A DNA stretch of 64,000 nt from Chloroflexi bacterium bin125. Its GTDB lineage: Bacteria; Chloroflexota; Dehalococcoidia; Bin125. Positions 10,572 through 19,685 of this stretch are shown piece by piece; position 1 is the stretch's first letter; every line of letters begins with the position of its first letter. The notes under the pieces are model-generated. The model did not search any database. It saw nothing but the letters and a program-made list of their open reading frames with translations, and had not been told where the DNA came from. The stretch covers positions 1 to 64,000 of the forward strand of contig MPNM01000011.1 in assembly GCA_002239025.1 (NCBI GenBank), in the 5' to 3' direction. The translations under genes and the position numbers were made by a program.

Positions 10572-11780
10572 GCGGCGAAATGCCAGCCAGAAGAGCAGCG
10601 CGGCCGCAACCAACAGCACAGCCGCGCCGCCATAGAGTCCCTGCAGTGCGGCCAGGCTGGCGAACGAGAGCCCGATCAGGGGACCGAGCGCGCTACCCAG
10701 GTCGAGGAAGGTGGCATAGGTGCTGAGGACGGCATTGCGTCGGTCGGGAGGGGCCAGGTCTCCGGCTGTCGAGTGGAGCGTCACGGTGAGCGCCGTCGAT
10801 GCGACGAAGCCTGCAAAGATTGCCAGGAGCATTAGCCAGATCGATTGAGTCACAGCGAGGGCAACCAATCCGGCAGCGCCCACCCCGAAGCCGCTGCTGA
10901 TCAGCGGCACGCGGCCGAAGCGGTCGGAGAGGTGTCCAAGCACCGGCGATAGAGGCAGCCACTGCGAACCGAGCAGAATCCCTGTGGCGGTCGTTACTCC
11001 GAGCGCGACCCCAAGGAACGCGACCTGTTGTCCGAAGTGGGAGCTCAGATAGAAGCCGAGCGAGGCCGTGACCAGCCCCGAAAAGACGAGACCGGTAATC
11101 AGAATTCCACTGCACGTCGCTAGTAAGCGGCGATCCCCCAGCACCGCGCGGAGGTCGACGCCGTCGGTGCGTTGCGGTGTCGGTTGCTTGTCCGGCGCCG
11201 CCTGTCGGCTGAAGATAATCCAGGTGACGGCCGTTGCCGCCATCACCGCCGCGAAGAGCGTCAGGGTCAGCTGGTGCCCGACCACGTCCGTTAGGGCCGC
11301 CCCGACCAGTACGCCGCCGACTGAGCCCAGCCGCACGATCGCCTGGTAGGACCCCATCAGCAGACCACGATTGTCGTCGCTGGCCTCGGTCAGTACCGTC
11401 CAGAAGCCGCCCAGCCTGAGGGTTGACCAGCACAGCCCCCAGCCCATCCTCGCCACCAGGAGCACTGCGAAGGCGCTGGTCCAGCCGTAGCTGAGCGTGA
11501 CCACGACCGACAGCACCAGCGCCCCGATGAAGGGACCGCGCTGGCCTAGCCGTTGGAAGATCACGGCCACCACCGAGTTCGTGACGAGCCGCACGAGCCG
11601 GTTGGCGGAGAGCAGGATGCCGACCGCGGGGATCGAGAGAGCCCAGGCCTCGGGCTGAGCCGGCATCACGGCGTAGAGCATTGAGTCGCCGAGCAAGGTC
11701 GATCCGACGGCTAGCGCTACGGCGATGACCGGGAGCGACACGCCGCGGAAGGTTACCCTCGCAGCGGCGCGCTCGCTCAT
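10566..11780 (-). CDS. MFS transporter
   Basis: 404 aa, ~12 hydrophobic segments, MFS-like repeats (LSDRFGRVPLISSGFGVGAAGLV). Confidence 0.88.
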   Translation of the reverse strand: MSERAAARVTFRGVSLPVIAVALAVGSTLLGDSMLYAVMPAQPEAWALSIPAVGILLSANRLVRLVTNSVVAVIFQRLGQRGPFIGALVLSVVVTLSYGWTSAFAVLLVARMGWGLCWSTLRLGGFWTVLTEASDDNRGLLMGSYQAIVRLGSVGGVLVGAALTDVVGHQLTLTLFAAVMAATAVTWIIFSRQAAPDKQPTPQRTDGVDLRAVLGDRRLLATCSGILITGLVFSGLVTASLGFYLSSHFGQQVAFLGVALGVTTATGILLGSQWLPLSPVLGHLSDRFGRVPLISSGFGVGAAGLVALAVTQSIWLMLLAIFAGFVASTALTVTLHSTAGDLAPPDRRNAVLSTYATFLDLGSALGPLIGLSFASLAALQGLYGGAAVLLVAAALLFWLAFRRS

Positions 11781-11954
11781 CGCAGCACGGTAACAGGCTG
11801 GATGGTCCCTTCACGGGTGTCATGAGTGAAGACAGATCGCTGTCTTCGCATTCCGCCTGAAGGCGTTGCGCAACACTTGGCGTCATGAACGAACGTGCGT
11901 CGTACCTATGCACTCAACATCCCTCACAACCGGCTCTACGGAGAGCTTTGAATG

Positions 11955-12100
11955 CTCCCCTTCTCCCCCCTTGCGGGGGAGATGCCGAAGGCAGAGGGGA
12001 TCCGATGTTCGGGATCCCTATCTGTTCATTGTCAGCCAACCCCCGCCTCTGTCACTCCGTGACATCTCCCTCCGCAAAGGGGGGAGAGGGGATTCGGGAG
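11955..12100. repeat. palindromic MITE-like element copy 1
   Basis: ctccccttctccccccttgcgggggagatgccgaaggcagagggg ... ctctgtcactccgtgacatctccctccgcaaaggggggagagggga; core ccctatctg. Confidence 0.75.
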
Positions 12101-12242
12101 TCTTGCGAAGGCCTCGCTCATCGCGGGTATCTGGCTAAGAGCGGCAAGAACGTCGGCGCAGCACAGGTCGACTTTGCCGCGGCAAGCCTGGCAATGACGC
12201 TCTCGGGTCGGTGGTTGGAGGTGCCCCGTCACTGATCTGCAG

Positions 12243-13790
12243 TTAGAGATCAGGCCTGACGAACTGCGGGGCAGGCCACTCCGAGCGAATGAAGTCCGCG
12301 ATTCGTTCGCCGATCATGATGCTGGTTAGATTCGTGTTGCAGCTCACGATGTCCGGCTGCAGGCTGGCGTCCGCGACCCGCAGGCCGTTGAGGCCATGGA
12401 CTCGACCCTGCTGATCGGTGACCGCCATCGGGTCGTCGGATGGTCCCATGCGCGCGGTGCCGCTGATATGGAACACGGTCGAGGCCGCCCTGAGAACGAA
12501 GTCGGCCAGCGCCGTGTCCGATTCAAACACTTCCGGCGGCGGCGCGATGACCTGCTCGACGTAAGGACCGATCTGATCGCTGTTCATGAGTTCCCAACCG
12601 AGACGCGCCGCCTCCATCAGTCGTCGCAGGTCCTCGGGATGGCTGACGTAGTTCAGGTCCATGTTGGGTTGCTCAGCCGGATCGGCAGAGCGCAACGTGA
12701 CCGAGCCTCGCGAGTAGGGCCGCTGCAACATGGCGGTGAACGCGAGGTTCTGCTGTTCCAGCCGCCTCATGGCGATGCCTCTCACGTGATCCGGATCCCA
12801 GACTGTCGAGAGTGCGATCTGCATGTCGTTGAACAGGTCGCTACCGGGCACCGTGTAACGCAGACCCATCTCGAAGACAACGCTGGGATCGTGGGCCACC
12901 CCCGGCTTGGCCAGGGCCACTACACCAAGCGCAACGTGGTCGATCAGGTTCTCGCCTACGCCCGGCAGGGCGTGACGTTGTTCGATGCCGTGGGGCGCTA
13001 GCTTTTCCGCTGAGCCAATGCCTGATCTCAGCAGGATCGCCGGGGTGACTGCCGCACCGGCGCTGATGCAGACGCGGTTCGCTTCGATCACCTCGCCTCC
13101 CGAGAGCACCACACCTGTGGCCCGCCCGTGCTCGAGCTCCACGCGGTCAACCAGCGCTCGATGACGGATGGTCAGGTTCTCGCGATCGCGAATACCCATC
13201 AGGTAGGCGATGTTGGTTGAGATGCGAAGGCCGTCTCGCTTGTTGCGCGGCCACGGTCCGACGCCGGTCGCATCGGGCAGATTGTGATCCCAGACATCGT
13301 CAAAGCCGCGATCGCGGCAGGCGTCATGGAAGGCGCGATGCAGCGGTTGCCAGTCTTCCCTGGCGGGCCGCTCGATGGGCAGCGGACCGTTCGTCCCGTG
13401 GAAGTCGCCGCCTTCAGGGTCGGACTCAAGCTTGCGGTACCAGGGCAGCACATCTTCGTAGGACCACTCGTCGCAGCCCATCGCAACCCAGGCGTCGAAG
13501 TCTTCAGGTACGCCCCGTAGCGCGACTGCGCCGTTGACGGCCGAACTGCCTCCGACGAGCTTGCCGCGATGCATGCGCAACTCGCGGCCGTGTCGCGCAT
13601 TCGCGCGGAAGCCCCAGTCGTGGTCTTCCCAAGAGATCCAGGGCTCGACCAGGTCGCGAGGCAGATCCTCGACTCGCGCATAGTCTGGCCCCGCCTCCAG
13701 TAGCAGCACCTGCCGCTCAGGATCCTCAGTCAGCCTCGCCGCAATCACCGCTCCGGCCGAACCGGCCCCGATGATGATGTCGTCGAACAT
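12243..13790 (-). CDS. GMC-family oxidoreductase (choline dehydrogenase-like)
   Basis: FDDIIIGAGSAGAVIAARLTEDPERQVLLLEAG; VGGSSAVNGAVALRGVPEDFDAW; VADASLQPDIVSCNTNLTSIMIGERIADFI. Confidence 0.95.
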   Translation of the reverse strand: MFDDIIIGAGSAGAVIAARLTEDPERQVLLLEAGPDYARVEDLPRDLVEPWISWEDHDWGFRANARHGRELRMHRGKLVGGSSAVNGAVALRGVPEDFDAWVAMGCDEWSYEDVLPWYRKLESDPEGGDFHGTNGPLPIERPAREDWQPLHRAFHDACRDRGFDDVWDHNLPDATGVGPWPRNKRDGLRISTNIAYLMGIRDRENLTIRHRALVDRVELEHGRATGVVLSGGEVIEANRVCISAGAAVTPAILLRSGIGSAEKLAPHGIEQRHALPGVGENLIDHVALGVVALAKPGVAHDPSVVFEMGLRYTVPGSDLFNDMQIALSTVWDPDHVRGIAMRRLEQQNLAFTAMLQRPYSRGSVTLRSADPAEQPNMDLNYVSHPEDLRRLMEAARLGWELMNSDQIGPYVEQVIAPPPEVFESDTALADFVLRAASTVFHISGTARMGPSDDPMAVTDQQGRVHGLNGLRVADASLQPDIVSCNTNLTSIMIGERIADFIRSEWPAPQFVRPDL

Positions 13791-13849
13791 CTCTTGCCCC
13801 CGACTCCCGTGAGCGACATTTGCCTGCAAATCTAATGGACAGTTATCGA

Positions 13850-14260
13850 AATCTGGTTCGGCACGCCTCCACTCAGGGACGCTGCTGCCTGGTTCTGCGG
13901 TCTGGGTTCATTCGACATAGCCGCAATCAAGGCGGTTCCGGGCGGGATTCCGGACTCAAGGTGCTGGCGGAACGCCAGGTTGAGGAACTCGGGCTGGTTC
14001 GGAGCGAAGAGCAGCTAGGATTTGCCGCTCCAGTCGAAAAACGCAGCGACGGCTTGCGTTCGCGCGCACCGCGCGAGCTCCTCCAGGCTGCCGCCGGAAA
14101 ACGTGACTTCGCTCAGACGCTCGTCGCCTGGTTGGGCAAGACAGGTCGGCTTCTGAACCTGAATCTGGTAAAGCTGTTGTCGGCTGTCATCCTCTGATGC
14201 GACGGTGACGCGAATTCCGCTCCCCGTTGTCGATCCGACCTCGTGGCAGTGGCTCGAGTG
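13850..14260 (-). pseudogene. decayed remnant of a secreted-protein ORF with in-frame TAG
   Basis: Minus frame reads VGSTTGSGIRVTVASEDDSRQQLYQIQVQKPTCL..VTFSGGSLEELARCARTQAVAAFFDWSGKS*LLFAPNQPEFLNLAFRQHLESGIPPGTALIA; TAG at 14015-14017. Confidence 0.5.
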
Positions 14261-14269
14261 GACGATCGC

Positions 14270-14572
14270 TTAGAAGCTGCCGATGTCGCCGCCAAATCCG
14301 CCACCGTCGAAGCCGCCGCCGACGTCGTGACCACCACTGTGACCCCCGTCGTAATGTCCGCCTTCGTAACCGCCGACGCCGTGTCCCTGGTCGCTTCCCA
14401 GGTGATGGTCGCCGACCATGTAGCCCACGGCGGCCGCTCCCAACCACCAGGTCCAGGTGTTGTCTTGCCACTGGCGCACCCTGGCGTTGGCCCGACGACC
14501 GAACACTCGTGAGACGATTCGCAACGGCCAGAAGAAGACCAGCGTGATGATCTCCATGAGCAACGTCTTCAT
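14270..14572 (-). CDS. small membrane protein with Gly/His-rich C-terminal tail
   Basis: 100 aa; N-terminal TM, tail HHLGSDQGHGVGGYEGGHYDGGHSGGHDVGGGFDGGGFGG. Confidence 0.6.
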   Translation of the reverse strand: MKTLLMEIITLVFFWPLRIVSRVFGRRANARVRQWQDNTWTWWLGAAAVGYMVGDHHLGSDQGHGVGGYEGGHYDGGHSGGHDVGGGFDGGGFGGDIGSF

Positions 14573-14770
14573 CAGAACCTCCGTAGTGTGGGAGTCCGCT
14601 CGTCTGCGTGTTTTGCAGATTGGCGACCCACCGGCATACGTTGAATGCTAGTGCTCTGCGACGACGTGAAGCGGACTGTCAACAGGATCGCCTCAACGCT
14701 TGTGAGCGCCGGGCGTCCGTGAGGGGGCTGCTGACGCGCGAGTGAGAATCCTCGATTGACGACGTCCCTG

Positions 14771-17056
14771 CTATGTGAACGCGCTGGTGTCCAGGAATCG
14801 GTCGAGCACGTTGCGCGTGATACGCGAGATGTTGTTGTCGTGATCGTTGTGGAACAGTGCGGAACTCCAGCCGATCGATCCGGTGGAGAACACGGCGCCA
14901 CCGCGCGGCGTCTCGAAGAAGACTACGTCGGCATGCACTCGGGGATCGTCCTGTCCGCCGATCGCGGGCAGCATGTGACCGATGTCCTCGTTGACGCGGA
15001 TGTAGGCGTCGGTGTGCTGCTCGGAGGTCGCGACAACAAGGGCATGAGGCGGAGTCCCGTAGGCACGGCTGGCCCAGTCAAGCTCGAGGCCGGCTGCGCC
15101 GCCGCCGATCAGACCGAAGTCGCCGATGATCTCGTCGTCGACGCCCTCGAAGATGAATGCGGCGCGAGGATCGTCGCTGCCGGGGGCCCGGCGGAAGTAG
15201 GAGGAGTGGTCGAAGCCCTGGGCGATGAATCCGTTGCCGACGAGGGACTGCGGGGTGCGTCCAGCGCGCCACCAGAGTCCGCCGTATTCGCCGGTGAAGG
15301 CCATGTAGTACTCGCCCGGCTCGCTGGCCCAGGAGCGGGATCCGTCTTCGGTCCGGCGCATCTCCATGGCGCCGGGCTTGTCGTCGCGGTAGGCGACGCG
15401 CCAGTAGAAGCCGTTGCCGCCCATGTACATCAGCCGACCGCCGCGCTGGGTGAAGGCGTGTACCGCGTCCCACATGGGAGTCGAGTAGTACTCGGGGTGG
15501 CTGCAGGTCATGACGCAGGAGTAGCGTTCCAGGAGCGAGACGCCATCCTGGTGCATGTCTTCGTCGGTAATGACATCGAAGGGGATGTGTTGCGCTTCGA
15601 GCCATTCGACGAGGTGCATGTCGGCGCTGAGCTGCCAGAGCCAGGGATGGGTCGGGCGGATATTGATCAGCGGTCGCAGACGAGATGAGTAACAGACCCC
15701 CGTGCCGTCGTTGTGGACGTCGTACATGGAGTTGCCGTACTCAGGGTGTCGGTTGAGATAGCGTTCGTCCGGCGAGACTACGTGGAGGCTGTTGGAGAGC
15801 AACTCATTGCCGGTCTCGATTCCGCCGCGCGAGTTGCCGTATGCCATGTAGCTGGCCGTGGGGATGAGCAAAGCCAGCGACGCCGTAGCGCTCTCACCCC
15901 GATCATTGTGTTCACTGAGTTCACTCTGATCATTGCGTTCACTGAGTTCACGCGGAGGCCGCACGACGAAGGTGATGTGGTCTTCCTGGTCGCCGGCCCT
16001 GATCCGGGCGGCGTAGAGGCCGCTCGGCGTGTCCGCGGGGACTTCCAGTTCGAAGTCGGCGTCCCACTCGCAGTCGTAGAGCGAGTCGTCGAGGAAATGG
16101 ATCGCGGCATACTGATCCGGCGCGTGGCGAAAACTGAGCTCATCACCAGTCCAGGTGGAGCCGCGTACGGCGCGAATCGGAAGGTTGACGAGCTGGCCGT
16201 GTGCGCGGTTCGGCGAGATATCGATGATCTCGTCCGTCTCGAATGCGCGGGCGAAGTCCCAGGCGGCGCAGATGTCGACTCGCAACGCGACGGGAAGATC
16301 GTCCCTGCGCAAGGCTTCAACCTCGCTGTGCGTCAGGACTCGTGAGGCGACAACCGGACGCTCAATGCGACCGTTGAAGATCATCTCGCCGATCGGTCTC
16401 CCGCGAGCCTCTTCACGACTGGCGGCCGCGATCAGGAGTGGCGCGTCGCTGGCGACGACAGCGGCCTTCTCGCTGGTGTGTTCGGCCTCGCCGCTCGATG
16501 TGTCCAGCGCGTAGGAGCCCAATAGTTGTTGCCGCAGGTGGACTTCACCGCTCGCGGCGTCGTATGTAGCGCTGACCAGGTACCACTCCCGGCCGACGAA
16601 GGGCCGACCGAGGGCGAATTCCTGTAGTCCCCCGTCACCGTCGCCGAGTTGTAGGACCAGACCGCCTGCGGGATCGGTCCAGAGGGCGAAGCCGCGGCCG
16701 GCGTCAACGTCCATCTTGGAGATGACGCATGCACGACGAAGGCTCGGGAGCGTAGGAAAGATGGTCGCCTGCAGGGAGAGATTGTCAAGGCCGTCGAAGG
16801 CCGGACCGTGCGGAACGATGGCGTATGAGCCGATGTAGGTTTCTTGCGTGCGGCCGGGGTACTCACCGCTGACGGATGTTGGCAGGAGTTCGTCGCGGTA
16901 GCCAGGCCCGCCGGGTTGGCGATCGCCGGAGATGAGCCGGACGATATCGGCCTGATAGCGATCGATACCGGGCTCGCAGCTGACCATGAAGCGGATACGT
17001 TCGCCCGGAGCCACGCTGATCTCGTCGCTGTAGCCCGCGATCTTCTTTTCGAGCAT
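14771..17056 (-). CDS. N,N-dimethylformamidase large (beta)-subunit-like protein
   Basis: 761 aa with central concanavalin/LamG-like region and C-terminal DMFase-like domain (TASYMAYGNSR; SADMHLVEWLEAQHIPFDVITDEDMHQDG; GGRLMYMGGNGFYWRVAY). Confidence 0.85.
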   Translation of the reverse strand: MLEKKIAGYSDEISVAPGERIRFMVSCEPGIDRYQADIVRLISGDRQPGGPGYRDELLPTSVSGEYPGRTQETYIGSYAIVPHGPAFDGLDNLSLQATIFPTLPSLRRACVISKMDVDAGRGFALWTDPAGGLVLQLGDGDGGLQEFALGRPFVGREWYLVSATYDAASGEVHLRQQLLGSYALDTSSGEAEHTSEKAAVVASDAPLLIAAASREEARGRPIGEMIFNGRIERPVVASRVLTHSEVEALRRDDLPVALRVDICAAWDFARAFETDEIIDISPNRAHGQLVNLPIRAVRGSTWTGDELSFRHAPDQYAAIHFLDDSLYDCEWDADFELEVPADTPSGLYAARIRAGDQEDHITFVVRPPRELSERNDQSELSEHNDRGESATASLALLIPTASYMAYGNSRGGIETGNELLSNSLHVVSPDERYLNRHPEYGNSMYDVHNDGTGVCYSSRLRPLINIRPTHPWLWQLSADMHLVEWLEAQHIPFDVITDEDMHQDGVSLLERYSCVMTCSHPEYYSTPMWDAVHAFTQRGGRLMYMGGNGFYWRVAYRDDKPGAMEMRRTEDGSRSWASEPGEYYMAFTGEYGGLWWRAGRTPQSLVGNGFIAQGFDHSSYFRRAPGSDDPRAAFIFEGVDDEIIGDFGLIGGGAAGLELDWASRAYGTPPHALVVATSEQHTDAYIRVNEDIGHMLPAIGGQDDPRVHADVVFFETPRGGAVFSTGSIGWSSALFHNDHDNNISRITRNVLDRFLDTSAFT

Positions 17057-17077
17057 GGATCGCTCCCTTTGGCTACA

Positions 17078-17392
17078 TCAGTCGAGGCTGAGTGGTGCGC
17101 CGGTGATCAGTTCCCAGCGCAGTTTGAACACCGCGCGTTCTCCGTCTTCGATTGACGTGAAGACCTGGTCCTCCTCGAGGGTGACATCAACGCCACGCTG
17201 ACCGGAGAGCCGAGCGAGACCCCACTCCTTGTACGGCACCAGCGTGACGAGGACGTAACGGCCGGCCGCTTCGGTGTCCCGCATACGGGTGACGATGCGC
17301 TGCAGCGCAGCGCTATGAGGGCCCATGGGGTTGGCCATGAACTCTCGGGCGAGATCGGTACGGCTTGGATCGATCGGATACTGAGACGGCAT
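17078..17392 (-). CDS. small protein upstream of the DMFase-like gene (candidate small subunit)
   Basis: 105 aa from MPSQYPIDPSRTD; same strand, 21 bp from the large-subunit start. Confidence 0.6.
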   Translation of the reverse strand: MPSQYPIDPSRTDLAREFMANPMGPHSAALQRIVTRMRDTEAAGRYVLVTLVPYKEWGLARLSGQRGVDVTLEEDQVFTSIEDGERAVFKLRWELITGAPLSLD

Positions 17393-17602
17393 CGACACCC
17401 TCCCGTGTTCGATGGCAAGGCTAGGCCCGCGGCAGAAACGTTGCAACCGACAGGGATGGCCGCCGTCCTGGAGGCGGGAGCGGTTTCCAGGTTAGGCATA
17501 GATCTGATGCAGTGGGAGCTGCCGGAGGCTGAGGGGGTTGCGCTCCCCACCGGCCGTGCGGTGTAGCTCTCGTCCGGTGTCTCACTCGCCATCTGAACAG
17601 GA

Positions 17603-18118
17603 TTACTCGCGCAGTCTGGTGTAGATCAGACGGTCGATGATCTCTCCGTCCTTGTAGACGGCCTTGCGCAGGCGCGCCTCCTGCACATAACCGGCCTTCT
17701 CAAGGACGCGGCATGATGCCGGATTCCACTCGAACACGCTGGCGTCGATCCTGACCAGCTCGAACTGCTCGAAGGCGAACTCGGTCAACGCTCGGACTGC
17801 GGCGGTCGCAATGCCCTGGCCCCAGTGCGATTCACCGAGCCAATAGCCAATCTCGGCCGAGCGACGAAACACATCCTGGCGGAGCTCCAGACCGATGCCG
17901 CCGATGAACTGTTCCCCGGAGGCGATCGCGAAGGTCTGCTGCGGAACCTGATTCACCGTCAGTGCGATCCGGGCCTGGGCGTCGGCCAGGGTGAAGGGAT
18001 GCGGAAATCCGTCCTGCATGTTCCGCCAAATGTTGCGGTTGTTGGCCGCCGCTGCCATCGAGACGGCATCATCCTGGCGGTAGTGGCGAATCTGACAGGT
18101 TCCGATGTCGATGTGCAT
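17603..18118 (-). CDS. GNAT-family N-acetyltransferase (RimJ/RimL-like)
   Basis: IRHYRQDDAVSMAAAANN...EIGYWLGESHWGQGIATAAVRALTEFAF...NPASCRVLEKAGYVQEA. Confidence 0.92.
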   Translation of the reverse strand: MHIDIGTCQIRHYRQDDAVSMAAAANNRNIWRNMQDGFPHPFTLADAQARIALTVNQVPQQTFAIASGEQFIGGIGLELRQDVFRRSAEIGYWLGESHWGQGIATAAVRALTEFAFEQFELVRIDASVFEWNPASCRVLEKAGYVQEARLRKAVYKDGEIIDRLIYTRLRE

Positions 18119-18288
18119 CCGTGACTTCCCTTGGATGCAGTATGGCATCGGTTGAGCCCGGTTTGCGTTGCAAGGGGCTGGGCTCCGACGACATGAAACA
18201 ACGTCGATGGCAACGACTCGCGAGAGCTTCGGGGGAGACTGTGGTCGTCTATCTTCCTTGCGATCCCGATCCGACCTCAGGAGGTTCC

Positions 18289-19377
18289 ATGGACTACGGC
18301 ATTGCCTTTCCCTCATACATCGATGCGTGGCGCGACGCTGCTGCGGCTGAAGCGGCGGGTTTCACGCACGCCTGGTTCTTTGATTCGCAACTGATCTACA
18401 GCGATGTCTACGCCACCATGGCTTTGGCGGCGGAGCACACCAGCCGGATCAAGCTGGGCACCCTGGTGGCGATCCCGAGCAACCGCATCCCGGCGGTGAC
18501 CGCTTCCGCCATCGCCACGATCAACTGCCTGGCGCCAGGACGGGTCATTCTGGGTCTGGGCACGGGCTACACCGGTCGCAACACTATGGGTCTGCCAGCC
18601 GTGCCGGCCGCTGAGTTCCGTGAATACACGCAGCAAGTCCGCGGCCTGCTAGAGGGCGAGGAAGTGCTGATTCGCGAGGGCTCGCGAGAGCGTTGGATTC
18701 GATTGCTGCATCCGGATCGTGGAGACTTCATCAACATCGAGGACGACATCCCGATCTACCTCGCCGCGAATGGTCCGCGGGCGCTGGCGGCGACGGGCGA
18801 ACTCGCCGACGGCTGGGTGACCGGCGCACTCACACGCGACCTCGAGACTGGCTTCGAGACGATACGCGTCGCCGCTGCCGCCGCCGGGCGGTCGACCGAC
18901 AAGCCGTACACGGTCGGCTTGACCAGTGGCTGCGTGTTGCGCGACGGCGAGTCGCTCATGTCTCCGCGCGTGGTCGAGCGGGTGGGTCCCAACGCGCTAC
19001 CGGGTCTGCACGCGATGTGGGAGTCTCACTATGGTCCGGGAGCGAACCTGGGGATTAAGGATCCCGATGCCGCTGCTTCGTTCCATCGCTACATCGTGGA
19101 GTACGGCGAGGCACGCGGCAGTCAGCCCGATCGGCGGTACCTCGATGTCCACACGGGCCACATGGTTTTTCTCAAGCCGGGCGAGGAGCAGTTCATCAGC
19201 GAGACTTCGATTGGCCAGACGCTGACCGGCACCCCGGCACAGATCATCGAACGGCTTGAGCAGATGGAGGCTGACGGCATTGACAACGTCGCCATTGCCT
19301 GTACGAACGCAGCCGGCGCACGCGATTTGGTCGCCGACTTCGGCCGAGAGGTGATCGCCAAGCGGTCCGTCGCCTAG
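18289..19377 (+). CDS. LLM-class (luciferase-like) flavin/F420-dependent oxidoreductase
   Basis: DYGIAFPSYIDAWRDAAAAEAAGFTHAWFFDSQ...IKLGTLVAIPSNRIPAVTASAIATINCLAPGRVILGLGTG; AGGAGG upstream of ATG. Confidence 0.92.
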   Translation: MDYGIAFPSYIDAWRDAAAAEAAGFTHAWFFDSQLIYSDVYATMALAAEHTSRIKLGTLVAIPSNRIPAVTASAIATINCLAPGRVILGLGTGYTGRNTMGLPAVPAAEFREYTQQVRGLLEGEEVLIREGSRERWIRLLHPDRGDFINIEDDIPIYLAANGPRALAATGELADGWVTGALTRDLETGFETIRVAAAAAGRSTDKPYTVGLTSGCVLRDGESLMSPRVVERVGPNALPGLHAMWESHYGPGANLGIKDPDAAASFHRYIVEYGEARGSQPDRRYLDVHTGHMVFLKPGEEQFISETSIGQTLTGTPAQIIERLEQMEADGIDNVAIACTNAAGARDLVADFGREVIAKRSVA

Positions 19378-19685
19378 CTTCTGGTGAGCAACATCTGCGG
19401 GAAACGAGCGTAGTCGGCTGGCGTGCAGAGCATGTCTCCGTAGAGACCACTGCCGGACAGCAGAGTCCTCGAGCGGACCGTACCTTAGCGGTTGTCTCGG
19501 GGAGGTCGCGATGCATTCCATCGCCGGTCTATCAGAACGACGACGCGATGCGCACAGGCTCTAACATGGTTGCGATCCAGTCGACTCCAGGGTCCTTGTG
19601 AAGCAATGAGGGAGTTCGTGGTGGTACGCCAATTTCGACCGAACTGGCAGCTTCCTGGTTTCGTTGGCGCTGCAGGAGAGAGGCT

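Noticed and set aside
10693-11913. 406-aa minus-strand ORF overlapping the MFS gene in another frame
   Set aside because: Arg-rich shadow ORF without domain-like sequence; the 10566..11780 MFS frame has clear TM pattern
2530-14260. Three in-frame TAG codons (2815, 10200, 14015) followed by protein-like sequence, suggesting amber recoding or stop readthrough
   Set aside because: Many intact genes here terminate normally at TAG (e.g. 19377, 33810, 38868, 45693, 48466). The affected ORFs also look generally decayed, so pseudogenisation is simpler than recoding
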